Positions 11,501-22,460 are shown, counted from the stretch's first letter. The stretch: DNA of 64,000 nt from Sequoia sempervirens (GCA_007258455.2 VDFB02270651.1:695744818-695808817), one strand, 5' to 3'. Notes: generated by a model not told the origin, from the letters alone. Translations and numbers: made by a program.

Positions 11501-13296
11501 GGAATTACCTTTCTTAGTAATCACTATTACTGAGATTGAGATTGTTAACCTTGAGAGAGTAGGACTTGGGAAAAAGGGATTTGATATGGCTATTGTTTTC
11601 AAATAATTCAAGCGAGATGTACTCCATATGTACGCATTCCTCAATCTTCACTTGATGACATCAAGGAATGGATGAACTCCATGGATATAAAGTATTATGA
11701 AAGTAGAATGAACTTGAATTGGCAACCAATTTGTAAGACTATTACTAATGATCTAGATAAATTTATTGAAGATGTTGGTTGGGAATTTTTGAATATGGAA
11801 GCTAGTGATTTTGATTCTAATAATTCAGAAGGGTCAGATCAAGGATACGAACCCTCTAATGTAGAAGAGGAATCATAATTAGATTTCATACAACCACCAT
11901 CAAGAGTGTTACAAGCCAATCAACAAGATGGAGGGAATTCTTATATAAGGATAATTTTCAATGTTGCAGGTACCAGCTTTAATGCCAACTACAATGGCAA
12001 CATTGAAATTCCCTAGCAGTATTTATGTTAAGAAAATTTCCTTTAGATGCAAGGATTCAAAGCATATCAACTATGTGGCTTAATTTATATCATAAGTTGT
12101 ACTATGATGTTCACTATGCATTCCTCTACTCTTTTGATTGTCAAATGTGCCACTGACTTGTCATTGATCACCATCATATTCTCCTTTTCATGATTATTTT
12201 CTCTATCATCTTTGGTATAAACACTTGACTATTATATTTAACTCAAGTGAGGAAACTTAAAAATCATAATGATAGGCCAAAGAAAGAATATTCAGTCTTT
12301 CCATGGTAAAAGGAGACCTCAATTTAATCACTGTCATCCTCAAAAGGTTAATTCCATTGTCAAACATTTATTGTATATCTTAAACTGTGACAAGCGTTTA
12401 ATAAGGGTTTTGAAGAATAGGCCCTTGACAAGTTAGCTCCATCATTTTTTATTGCCGTTGTATCTTTATTTAGCTCTTACTCCATTCCTTGCAACAGTGA
12501 GACTTGGATTTTTCATACTTAACTCAATTGGCTACTATCAAAGCTCCTTTTGACTAGATCATCTCTTCTTCTTATATTGGTTGTCATATTTTACATTGTG
12601 TTTTGATGCTTTTTCGCTTAAAATTTGTCCTAAAGGGTCTTTTTTTTCAATGTGATTGTCCCAGGTTATTGCTTTTTAAAAAATTGATAATCATATTGTT
12701 GCTTACGTTCCATTACACATCATTCAAACTCAAAGCATTACTTCAAATTCGATAACTATTTTTTGATTGAATAATTTGTTGTTTTATTTTCAGATGTTGG
12801 TGACAGAAACACCGCCAAACGTAACAAGGGCAATGGATATTGGTGTTTCTACTGCAATACAATCCTCGATGGCTCTGATAGGGGAGGTATGAGGCAAATT
12901 ACTAAATTTCAATTTACATTCGTTGTTATAAATGAACTAGTTCTAGTGAAAAATAAAACCATTATTGATTCATAGTTTAATTCCAATTTGGATGGTTTAT
13001 ATATAGGGCCTCAGTACGCTGAGTATCGACTTGCAAATATTCCCTCGAGGTATGATCGTCCGGATGGTACATGAAAGTGATTAAAATTTGTTAAATATAT
13101 TAATTTTTATAATGTAATTTCTATATATTAATGTCTTTACTTCTTATTGTAACAGTTGAAACTTGACCAAGAGCTAAATCGTAGGAGGAGCAGCAGGAGC
13201 ACCCCTCAACAGAAACGAGTGACAGATTTATCGCCATCGGGTCGCCCAGGAAAGGGAAAGAAAATTGTATTTGAACCAGAGCATGGAGAGAAATGA
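8502..13296 (+). CDS. Seven-exon gene of unknown function, 484-residue protein
   Basis: The exons I assign are 8502-8532, 8628-9622, 9720-9788, 9888-9953, 12794-12886, 13007-13066 and 13156-13296. All introns are GT-AG with polypyrimidine acceptors. The first is phase 1, the rest phase 0, and the joined frame is open from ATG to TGA. The start MAPQRRRDARG lies in exon 1; the ATG at 8606 inside intron 1 is rejected because it lies before the acceptor. The protein has a basic start, a Pro/Gln-rich tract (about residues 12-40), a charged probable helix, and a compact region rich in Trp, Tyr and His. That region holds the cysteines CNNCEVPQYFLRKLYC. A CRSCGATC motif near residue 300 and a basic tail with GRPGKGKK, which could be a nuclear signal or AT-hook-like, complete it. 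No family is recognised. It could be a host gene or the accessory gene of a transposon. The weakest junction is the donor ATG/GTACAT of exon 6. Confidence 0.6.
10815..10850 (+). repeat. 36-bp direct repeat, left copy
   Basis: It begins TTAGATGCAAGGATTCAAAG and ends ATGTGG. It matches 12043-12078 with two differences, both C versus T. The two copies bracket the SPT16 fragment. Confidence 0.75.
10876..11878 (+). pseudogene. SPT16: SPT16 (FACT complex large subunit) pseudogene fragment
   Basis: SPT16 is a nuclear histone chaperone that works with SSRP1/POB3. The translated text matches its middle domain and acidic tail in order, though in shifting frames. First come ERATLVTQEKLQL, KPIRLADMW, FGGRGRK, TLEAH and NIKHAFFQP (frame 1). 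Then come KTKDVQFYVEVMDVVQTLGG and RELGFHGVPFKSSAFIVP, then EIEIVNLERVGLG and FDMAIVFK followed by a stop. The end is DIKYYESRMNLNW, KTITNDLDKFIED, GWEFLNMEASD and SDQGYEPS, then TAA. At least two frameshifts and several stops are visible. The N-terminal half is missing and the acidic tail is cut short. No introns are seen, but SPT16 coding regions are often intronless in plants, so this alone does not prove retroposition. It lies in intron 4 of the host gene, on the same strand. Confidence 0.9.
12043..12078 (+). repeat. 36-bp direct repeat, right copy
   Basis: Partner of 10815-10850. The pair could be a long target duplication made when the SPT16 fragment was inserted, or a product of break repair. 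Confidence 0.75.
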
Positions 13297-13500
13297 ATTT
13301 TGAATGTGGAGCCCTTTGTTGTATGCCTACATGGCAATTTTGTACATATTTTGTATTCGATATATTTGACGTTGTATGCCTATATGGCATTCTCGTAAGC
13401 CTATATGGCTTTTTTGTAACTATATTTTATACTTATATTGACATATATTGATGTACATGCGTACATGGCTATTTGATTAATACAAATCTTTTTTATCGAT
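13297..13500 (+). promoter_or_regulatory. 3' untranslated region with repeated TGCCTAYATGGCA units
   Basis: Directly after the TGA, units of about 25 bases carry TGCCTAYATGGC followed by a T-rich stretch and GTA. They lie near 13319-13344, 13372-13397 and 13397-13420. A weaker fourth lies near 13460. Each unit has a small ATGCC/GGCAT stem. TTGTA-type signals resemble plant far-upstream polyadenylation elements; a clean AATAAA is not present. Confidence 0.4.
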
Positions 13501-14025
13501 GGTGTCCATATTTGCATTATAAATTCATGGTTCAATAGATATGAGTTACATGTATTCAAGTGTATACTTTACAACTTACGCATATGTATACTTTTTGACT
13601 TACGTTGGAACATTGAAAAGTGTGAAAATTTGTGTTTGGAAGTCAAACGTAAGCCAATTTTGCAATTCTAAGTTCTTGCATACTCGATCTTATTCCTTCC
13701 TAGCACATATTGTGAATATTTCTCATTTGGTGTAGAAGACAAATTCCTCATTTTTGAACCACTGTTTTCTTGTTTTCCTTCCACACAGAAAAATGTTCAC
13801 ACTTTTCAGATTGATCAATGATCAATAATGGCTGATTGTAAACACTTGACATTTTTATGTTTTGAACTTTAATTTATAATTTTGTAGTTTATATTCATAG
13901 CGTTGATTACATTGCATTGCACATCTTTCAAACTCAAAGCATTGATTCACATTGTATAACTAATAACTAGATGCTAATAGATGACAAAATTTCAATTACA
14001 ATATAGTTTTTACAAAGTCAACCTA
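13500..14025. other. No recognisable gene before the gap
   Basis: AT-rich sequence between the seven-exon gene and the assembly gap. A short frame at 13541-13735 has no recognisable domain. Confidence 0.5.
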
Positions 14026-14125
14026 NNNNNNNNNNNNNNNNNNNNNNNNNNNNNNNNNNNNNNNNNNNNNNNNNNNNNNNNNNNNNNNNNNNNNNNNNNN
14101 NNNNNNNNNNNNNNNNNNNNNNNNN
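14026..14125. other. Assembly gap of exactly 100 N
   Basis: One hundred consecutive N is the usual placeholder for a scaffold join of unknown size. The Helitron helicase frame runs into it from the right, so part of that gene is lost. Adjacency of the two sides is not proven. Confidence 0.98.
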
Positions 14126-15331
14126 GAAATAAATATTTCATCTTTTTGTCTCATGGTAGTCACCAATGAATAGCATTTTATGTGGTCTTTCCAAAAACTA
14201 TAAGGCATTAATTCAATTTGAGTAGGCCTATTTTCGAAAACCACAGAGTCAAGGACAGGTTGTGCCTAGTAAAGGTCACCACAAAATATGGTATCAAGGT
14301 TTCCAAAGTATGCTGTAGGCATTTGCATTATGTCTCGTAGTCTTCTATCAATATACTGTAGAAATGTTGAGCCAACTAATGATATCTCGTCTATAAGAAG
14401 TATGCGCAATTGATCATAGTGCTTTGACATAGTGTCAAGCACTTCAGTGTTCAGAGGCAGGAATTTTGATGTATTAAAAGGTATGTGAAATGCTGAATGT
14501 AATGTGAATCCCCCTATGTTATATGTTGCTTTACCTGTATATGCAGTTAATAAGCCCTTGGGTTTGTCTGGATTATTGTCAATAGAATTGCTATACATGC
14601 GAATGAGAGCTTGGTAGATGGCTTTTGCTGTAAAAGTCTTTCCTGTTCCAGCTCCCCCAGTCAAAAACAAGTGCAATGGATTTTGTGGATTTTTCATCTT
14701 TTTTATGAGAACATCCTTAACAATTGCTTGTTGTTCTTTATTTAACATTCATCTTAATTTGTAGTATTCATTGTTATCTATAATCTGTGGGTGCTTTGTA
14801 ATTTCAAATCCATTGGAGTACATGGTATTTGGGTTAGAATGACCTATGTTTGGAAGGTCTATTTGAATGTCATATAGTTCTTTCTGGGAAAGCTTTGTTT
14901 GCATTGGCAGGTCAATGAGCTTTTCATCTTCAAGAGACTGAAGATCATTTATAGCTTTGTCAATGTCACCCCATGCGGAGTTTTGTGTTGTGGAGGAACT
15001 TTGCACTATTTGTTTGAATGGTTTGTCCATGGTACATGTATGCATGTTCCCAAGAGTCAAAGTTTTGTTTGAGTGTATGTTCATTAATGGTAAATGGAAC
15101 ATAGAGAACCACTTGCTCTCTACAATGATTCTCTATATCAAAGTGTTTGTTGAAATTGATAAACCGTATCACGTTGGGTTTGGCCTTTGGTTCAATTGCA
15201 GCACCGTATTTGTTGTATCTTGAAACAAATTCTGCAAGACATATGTCCACCAGTGTCTCAAGACGTTTTAAATAGTAGTCTATAATAGATTTCGCAAGGA
15301 CGTTTTCTGATTCATCTGGCTCATTGCTCAA
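14126..15331 (-). pseudogene. Helitron: post-Rep linker and PIF1-like helicase domain
   Basis: From the high-coordinate end, a linker (15331-14752) has YLKRLETLVDICLAEFV and a conserved REQVVLYVPF segment. An in-frame TGA follows at 14749-14751, and then comes the helicase. It has Walker A GGAGTGKT, a YTGKATYNIGG segment, Walker B LLIDEISLVGS and CGDLY. The next codon is TAG (14266-14268) where family proteins have Gln, and the frame resumes AQPVLDSVVFENR and then TTMRQKDEIF before the gap. These are SF1B helicase motifs I to about IV. The protein would unwind DNA during rolling-circle transposition. Two in-frame stops and the gap make it non-functional as assembled. Confidence 0.85.
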
Positions 15332-15373
15332 TTGTTTAACAGATTTGAGTATAAATGTGCGATCATTGTCAGA

Positions 15374-16260
15374 TCATGTATCAATGAATATACATTTTCT
15401 TGAACTGTAATTTAATGGCAATGACAGAACAATATGTGCAGCTTGTTGTGATGACATTTGTTGCAAGTTCAACATGGCATTTCCAAGTTTACTTACCATT
15501 CGTATTGCATAAATATTGTCTTTCTTGTGGTCTGTATGTATCCTTTTGAATGCATATGTCATTGACTTGTCTACTTTTGCAATATATGAGCTATAGTACA
15601 TAGCAGCAGCATATGCATTCAAGACAAATTGTGCATCTATATTAGCCTTCCAAAGATCTGGACTTTTCCTTGAAAACTATTGTTCCATATTTGTGATGGT
15701 TTTCTGTGTAAGAAAAGTGTAGGCCTGTTTAATGTTGAGCTCAAAGCTTCAATGTATTCATTGTCAGTTAAGTTCAATTCTTTTAAGAACATTTGAAAAT
15801 TGAATGTTTTGTCATAGTTTTTTTTTGGAGTTTTGAAAAGATGTCAGTGGCATTTGCAGTTATCGCTTCAGTCTTTTGGAGTATTGGTAAAAGTATAGTT
15901 GACTTTTGCATTGGTGGGAAAGGAAAATTGTACCTACAAAGTTGTTTTCTTGATCTCTTGCATTTCTTTGTATGATGGTGTTTGTGTAGCATTGCCAAAG
16001 GAAGTTCCAAATTTTCAGTGTCGCAAGTAATATACTTATCAACAAAAGCTATGATGTTCATGTTGTTATTTTCTGTGTAGATTGGTGCATTTTTAACCCA
16101 TATGAGAAAATGATCATGTTCGTTTCCTCGATTTTGGAACTCAGTGACTGAGAAGTAATCAATGACATTTCCAAAGAAAGAGTCATCTGTAAGTATCAAT
16201 TTTTTTATTGCATTGATTCTATGTTTATAGTAACGTGCACAAGTTATAGGATTGTTTTTT
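15374..16260 (-). pseudogene. Helitron Rep (HUH endonuclease) domain
   Basis: The minus-strand frame has NPITCARYYKHR, FFGNVIDYF and EFQNRGNEHDHFLIWVK. The NEHDH holds the H-x-H metal-binding pair of HUH nucleases. A Cys/His stretch ends CRYNFPFPP. After frame breaks come AYAAAMYYSSYIAKVDKSMT, which fits the two-tyrosine catalytic motif, and SSQQAAHIVLSLPLNYSSR, a conserved Helitron segment. The family nicks DNA and attaches to the 5' end through tyrosine. The region between 15780 and 15640 is out of frame, so the copy is dead. Confidence 0.8.
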
Positions 16261-16670
16261 ATTAGTTCAAATTTGTCAACGTATGTTGGCTAATTAGATT
16301 CTTGACAGTTTTGTGCTGATTGGTGTAGATTGTGTAGCTCTTGTAATGTTTGAATTAGTGGATCCCAATTTTTCTCAACACTAGAGAAAGTGATGAAAAA
16401 TGTCGATGGTCCTAGTTGTCAAATCATAGCAAATACATTTTTCTTAAGTTGTTGTGAATAGTCTGGAGAGATTCTTATTCTTTTGAAATCAACATATCCA
16501 ATATCTGATTTAAGAATTTTTTCTAGGTTTGGTTTGTGTTTAACATCTTTTCGCAAATAGCTTTCACCCTTTTAACTGGCCCTTGCGGATTCTTATTGTC
16601 ATTGTAGACAATACTTGTTGTATTAGTACCTTTATAGCTTTGAAAAAAAGTTTGTTGTATGATATGAAAA

Positions 16671-17663
16671 TCATCTTTGTGACTGTAAGAGCTCCCAGCG
16701 TACTATTTTCTGGTACGTAAATTTTTTTACAATGGCATTATCATGTGGTTTGCCAAAGAATAAAGTTGGGAAATTCATTTCTTCAGCATAGATGTCCTTA
16801 AATATTCCAATTGGATACTTGTGCTCTGCAGGTGCAATTTCAATAATCTTGTCCTCCATGTTATGGATACTTCTAGACTTAGTGAAGCCATGTATCAATG
16901 TTTATAATGGGTTTTCATTTTCCATTTCACTGTCTGATTCTATTTCACTTGTATTTTGTGGACTATTGTCTTCATTTTCTTCAGTGCATTGGATAACTTC
17001 TTGCCAACCTTGGTTTATGTGGACTTCATGCATTTTGTATAATGGTGTCCTTGTTAATTGAGTCAAAGCTTGCATGATGACATTTGGGCGCACCATGCCT
17101 TTTTGAAATGCATTTTTGTATTTTAAGCGTCTTTTCAATGAAACAACAATTGTTTGTGTGTTGTTAATTCATTGTGGCAATGCTCTTTGTACAATGTTCA
17201 TGTCAACAGGGACATTTATAATAGAGCCTGTTAGGCCTATTTGAGACCTTTTGAACCCTAGTTCCCAAATCTGTGCAAATGCAATTCTAAGTGAGACAAG
17301 TCATTCTTCTAGATGAGTTAAATTTTTCACATAGCACAATGGTCTATTAGTTCTTATTTTCGGTGGCGTAGCATACTTTGGAATAGTGGACTGTTTCAAT
17401 GCAAAGTAGCATACATGACATATGAAATCTGTGAATGGTAAGGAATCTGATTGTAGTAGCTCATAGTATAATTGTTTTTGTTTCTCTTTGAATATTCTAA
17501 TGTCCTTGTTGAAACAGAGCACTTGGCAAATTGCACATGGGTATTTTGGTGTATCTTGTATTGTTGTTCTATAAATTTCTATGGTGTTAATGTTTTTTTT
17601 TTCTTTGGACTACTAGGTACACTTTCTTTTTGTTTTTTGTGTCTAATCAAGTTTTTCAGGTGA
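16671..17663 (-). pseudogene. Helitron N-terminal region with DUF6570-like domain
   Basis: The minus frame carries FTDFICHVCYFALKQSTIPK with a C-x2-C pair and then NLTHLEE followed by a stop. SLRIAFAQIWELG and GSIINVPVDMN come next, then MKRRLKYKNAFQKGMVRPN, and an acidic linker. After the linker are IEIAPAEHKYPIGIFKD and EEMNFPTLFFGKP. These are in the same order as the region before the Rep domain in many non-plant Helitrons, where DUF6570 lies. Its role is unknown. Stops split it into at least four pieces. Confidence 0.7.
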
Positions 17664-17859
17664 TTAAGTCTTATTGTTGATTTATGTTTAATATTGTTTG
17701 ATATGACAAATGGTATCAAATTTTCCTTGTTTTTAGGCAAAGCATGTGACTTGGTCAAGTAAGTATTTTTGTATTGTGGACGATTTCTGATCAAATTTTT
17801 TAGTTGGAGTAAGCTTGTTGAGTATTGGTGAGTTAGATTTTGGGATTCAATTCTTAGAA

Positions 17860-18973
17860 GCGGCTCAAAATGTCTAGCCAGAGGGGTTGTATCATGGAAC
17901 AGTATAGAGACTGATTTTGTATATCTAGAATCATTGAAATCTAATTACTTTCTTGATGTTGTCAATGACCAGAGGCTTATTTGTATTTTTAACAATTTGG
18001 ATATCTAGTGAATGCAAAACAAGTCACCCCACAATCCACATTCACTATGGGCAATGCATGGGCTTACATACAACCGCATCTTGCAGAAGTATGTTTCTTG
18101 ATCATGTACTTTGTGCAATGTATATAGAGTACTAGGATTTAGTTCATTGTTATATGATTTAATTGCTTCTTTGTCATTTTTTTGAAAGCAAGCTAGGAAA
18201 TAATCTATAGCTCCATTGCATAATTGAGTTGAGGTGTATTGGTTGTTAAGTAGCACTTGAAGTGAATCAAACAAACAATCACCAACATTGTATGCAAATG
18301 TGCTTAATCTACAAAGGCCTTCAGCTCTAAGGACATTGTCAATGTTTGACATTCGAGGATACTTTGTGCACATTTTTTTAATTTCATGTGAACCTATGGG
18401 ATTTTTTGAAGTTATGTTTTTTGTTTCAATTTTTAACAATGGTTCAAAGTGTCCAATTAAAGAATTCATGTCATGAAATAGTATAGAGACTGATTCTTTG
18501 TAATTAGAACTATTGAACTGTAAGTACCTTCTTGCTGTTGTTCTTGACCAAAGGGATATTTGTATATTCAGCCATTTTGATATCCAGTGAATGCAAAATA
18601 GGTCACCCCACAATCCACTTTCTGTGCAATCTACTTGTGGCTTTGCAGATAATCGCATTCTGTGAAAATATGTTTGTGAGTCGCGCACTTTGTGCAATGT
18701 ATATAGAGTATCAGGGTCTAGTTCATAGTTGTATGATTTTATTGCTTCTTTGTCCTTGTTTTGAAGGAAATTAAAGAAGTAATCTATAGCTCCATTTTGT
18801 AGTTGAATTGATGTATAACGATTGTTAAGCAATAGTTGTAATGAGTCAAGCAAACAATCACCAATATTGTATGCAAAAGCACTCAATCTATAAAGTCCCT
18901 CGGCCTTAAGCATGTAGTCAATGTTTGATATTTGGGGGCACTTTGTTAATTCATAGGTGTCAACGTCTATCAT
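17860..18973 (-). pseudogene. Helitron-associated tandem OTU-like cysteine protease domains
   Basis: The start is MIDVDTYELTKCP at 18973. Each unit has a Cys motif (NIGDCLLDSL in unit 1, NVGDCLFDSL in unit 2), a conserved SGLWGDLFCIHW or CGLWGDLFCIH segment and a His motif (GHFEPL, RHFEPL). These fit OTU catalytic Cys and His. The units are offset by 579 bases, exactly 193 codons. Unit 1 is open. Unit 2 has a TAG at 18005-18007 where unit 1 has Trp (TGG), and more stops after it. OTU domains are known in some Helitron groups; that this one cleaves ubiquitin is not shown. A basic Lys-rich linker follows at 17794-17580. Confidence 0.7.
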
Positions 18974-19540
18974 TTTCTTTGTGTCTTGTGTATCCTAATG
19001 TGTTTGAGAATGGAAAATGTTGTGTATGAATAGTATCTAATGCTATTATCTAGATTACAAAATCTATAATTGTTTGCATCGTCACCTATGTGCTTTTACT
19101 CAATAGCATTCCATAGTATTAATCATGTTATCGAGCATCTTGGAAGTTAATAATCTCTATATATGTTGGAAAATGTATATTGAGTAGTAGCAGAAGCCTA
19201 TGTAACATACTACAAAGCAAACAATTTAATAGAAGCACAAGGGGAAAATAGTATTAATTCTTCAACCTGGCCTTGTTATCCATTGTCCCCCAACAAGATT
19301 GTATGTACTTATTCCTGTTACATTGAAAAAGTGGATAAATGAGTACAATGCATGATGTATACTTTCAGTGCCACAAACACAAAACAATATTTTCAGGTAG
19401 CTTTGTTTACATACAACAAATGGTCGACAAGAATCTTTTTTGCTCACATTGTCAATCTCAGTCTATGGTATTTAAATATTTTGTGTAATTGGGTTCCTTT
19501 ATTTCTATGTACTTCTCAGCGACTGGTTTTTTTCAGAGAA
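18974..19540. other. No recognisable gene
   Basis: This region should hold the 5' end of the Helitron if the element extends just beyond the OTU start. No clear TC-type terminus could be picked out by eye. Confidence 0.4.
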
Positions 19541-19876
19541 CAAATGATTTTAAAAGCTATTCAGATAAACATGAATTAAGTGGCATGTAGAGAACAGTTT
19601 CATAAAGCATTTGTGTTTAAAGAAAATCAGGGAAATGCAAAAGCATTGTTTGATCAAAGAAGATCTATGGCTTTTCTTATTTGTGGGAATAGCTTTTAAA
19701 ATCATGTGTTTTAAAAATGTGAGGAAAATGGAAAGGCATAGGTCCATTAAGCAAAAGTGAAGGCATAGATTGATTAAATAATTAAAAGAAGAGATTGAAA
19801 CTCAGAGGTGCAGGCGCACAGTGCATACATGCAAAGTAAATGCATTAAATAGCATGTGGGTGGATAAGAAATAGCT

Positions 19877-20070
19877 AGAATGGCTTGGTGGACACGTATA
19901 GCCAAGCTACTTTGTTCATTTGTTATAGACTTAAGTCAGCTGTTAAGCATGACTATTACTTTGTGCAAATTTTTTTTCTATTATACAAGTATTTGTTCTG
20001 GGAGAGTTTTTAGCGATTGAGCATATTTTGTTATAGTTACAGTATTCAGAACCAGAAACAAGTTACTTGA
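19877..20070 (-). repeat. Diverged inverted relative of the 24.6/32.5-kb module
   Basis: On the minus strand, GAATGGCTTGGTGG then AGCCAAGCTACTTTG, and later GAGAGTTTTTAGCGATTGAG, match the reverse complement of sequence near 32590-32760. The match is weaker than in the other pairs. Confidence 0.5.
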
Positions 20071-21154
20071 GGCAATAAATAGTTTCTTTCTTCAGTTTTC
20101 TCTTACTCTAGAGGTTTAAAGGACACAGTGAAATTGGCAATGTGAGCAAAAAAGAATTGTGGATAATGTCATGTTGCATGCAAGCAAGACCATGGAAAAA
20201 TATTGTGTCATGTCTATGAGTGATGTAGTACATCATTCATTGTACTCATGTGCTATGTCAGCTTTTGAAAGTAACTTTGTAGGCTTTTATTTGCAATATA
20301 GGAAGATTAAACATATGTTAACTTGCATACTGCACAGCAACTTGCTATAGATATAAGCATTCCTATGAAAAAAATTGCCTTAAATGCATATAGGTAAAAA
20401 CCAGTTGACAAAAAACAAAGTCTTTTGACTCTATAGGCTATTAAAACTGCAAACAGGGTTTAAGAATTGCATGCTAGTAGTTCATTCTATTCTATGGATA
20501 TTGTATAGAGGAAGTATAACTTATTAACACATAAGCAAAACCTATTCTATTGTCTGAGGATAAATTACTATTGCAATTGTGGTAAATGCGTTTTCCTGTT
20601 TGTATATGTGCAAGCAGCTTTCCAAATGATTTATGTTCAAAGAAATGAGGAATACAAGATGACAAAATGAATACATGGAAAAGAACTTTATGTAATTATT
20701 ATATTGAAGAATTTCAATTGCATTTCAAGAAAATCAAAAAGACAATTTGGAAAACTATCCTTGCAATCTACTATCGAATGATCAAGTATACTTGTAGAAA
20801 TGTACAAATAGTGATAGGCACAAGCAATTTTACCTCGTGCAGTTTGTGTGTGATTGTTTAAATACAATTGAGAGCATTGATCCCTATTACAAGGACAATT
20901 TAGACAAATGAGTACAGCGAGTGACATATACTATGCTATTCATAAAAAAAAAAAAAAAATTCTTATGTACATTCATCTAAACGAGAAACAACCCAAGTAA
21001 GAACTTTTGTTTCTTTAAATGCAAATTGCATTTTATATTTTTTAAATACTTATTGCTATTTGTGTACCCTATAATATAGAACATTTTTTTTGCATATGCA
21101 TGCACTAGTGTAATTCTGTTACATTTCATAGTGGTCTATTGTGTGGCTGAGCAA

Positions 21155-21349
21155 GGTATTTTGTAGTTGCAGAGTTGCACGCTAGACAGTGAGAGACGAA
21201 TTGCTTGAGGTCAGAAGAGGTAACTTTTCATTTTTTTTGTCTATTTGATACAAGAAATGCAAGTAGGGTTTCATAGTGCTTTAAGGCATTCATATACTTT
21301 GATTATAAATTTGTATTTTAAACTACTTTTAGTATTGTTTATTCAAATA
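21155..21349 (+). repeat. Repeat module R1, forward copy
   Basis: About 195 bases, starting GGTATTTTGTAGTTGCAGAG and containing GGGTTTCATAGTGCTTTAAG. It is the inverted partner of 32340-32535 and is closely similar along its length. Confidence 0.8.
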
Positions 21350-21531
21350 CTATGTTTCATGGGATTATTAAAGAGTTAACTTGGTTTCTATATGCTTCCA
21401 TATTTTGCATGTGTGCCTATGAGGACAATAACCACAATATTTGACAATATTCCTCTATCCTTTATGACAGCTCATTGGTTCCAAAGCTCTCTCTATAGGA
21501 CAGTTGTACATTGCCTACAAGACTTAGATGA
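21346..21531 (+). repeat. Repeat module R2, first copy
   Basis: About 186 bases from ACTATGTTTCATGGGATTAT to ACTTAGATGAAT. A nearly identical direct copy is at 29873-30058, and related sequence occurs inverted in 31700-32200. Confidence 0.8.
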
Positions 21532-22079
21532 ATGAGCAAGAACTTTTTAGTAGATAAAGGTCATGAACGTTGAACTAATAGTATGATAGTCACCACAAGA
21601 TTTAAGTAAACCTATGCTCAACACTCTCATTTCCATTATCAATTGTATTCTCAATTTCATCCATGAAGAATATCCTCAAAGATATAGGATTCATGGATAC
21701 ACGGGTTGAAGAAGTTCTTCATGGATCAAAGATATGGAGTTCATTGATGAAAGAAATGGAAATCATGGATCAAAGTTATGGCTAACAACAGGATCTACAG
21801 GTTGACAAAGTTCTTCATGGATGAAATTGGGAATAAAATTGATAATGGAAAAGAGAGTGTGCACCATAGGTTTACTTAAATGTTATGGTGACTATCCTAC
21901 TATTGGTTCAATGTTCATCACCTTCATCAACTCAAAAGTTCTTCCTTGTTTACCATGTAATATAGATTTTAGTGACTAGAGATGCATTGTGATTACTTTG
22001 AGCATTTCATTTTTTGTTATTCTGCAGATGTGTGTAGTCACATGAGATGTTGTTGCTATAGAGTCAAGACCTAAAACCG

Positions 22080-22460
22080 AGCTACTCGAGACATGTATCC
22101 ATAGATACATGGATGTGGACATCTATCATGGTATCCATAGATGCATAGATACATGTATCTATGGATAGATGTATTCATAGATACATTGACACATATATGG
22201 ATAGATGCCTATATACATTTGCACATAGAAACACAGATAGATATATGCATGGATGCATCTATACGTAGAAGAATACATAGAAACATAGTTGCATGGATAG
22301 ATAGATAGATGCATAGCTGGATACATAAATGCTTAAATATACATGTATGGAAATATCCATGGATTGCATATGAAGTTCCATAGGTACATATATCCATGGC
22401 TGCATGTGTACATAGATGCATGTATTGCAGTACACATGGATACATGTATATGTGTATCTC
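22080..22460. repeat. Degenerate ATACATGCATAG-type simple-sequence tract
   Basis: Irregular strings of ACATAGAT, ATGCAT and ATACATG. The open frames at 22209-22474 (Cys/His-rich) derive from it and are not genes. Confidence 0.75.

Larger units (their letters stand above)
9954..12793 (+). other. Intron 4 of the seven-exon gene, enlarged by an insertion
   Basis: This intron is 2840 bases, while the other five span about 90-120 bases. Roughly 1.2 kb of the excess is the SPT16 fragment and its flanking repeat (10815-12078). Open frames on the minus strand at 10172-10710 are not recognised. The remainder is AT-rich and featureless. Confidence 0.5.
14126..18973 (-). mobile_element. Decayed Helitron (rolling-circle transposon), OTU-Rep-helicase type
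   Basis: Read on the minus strand the order is two OTU-like domains, a basic linker, a DUF6570-like region, a Helitron_like_N/Rep domain and a PIF1 helicase that enters the gap. Many stops and frame changes interrupt it. The wording of the domains (EFQNRGNEHDH, CRYNFPFPP, the FICHVC region and the OTU-like start) is closer to what I know of Helitrons from animals, fungi and Helitron2/Helentron groups than to the common plant Helitron. The termini (TC ... CTRR with hairpin) were not identified. Confidence 0.8.
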
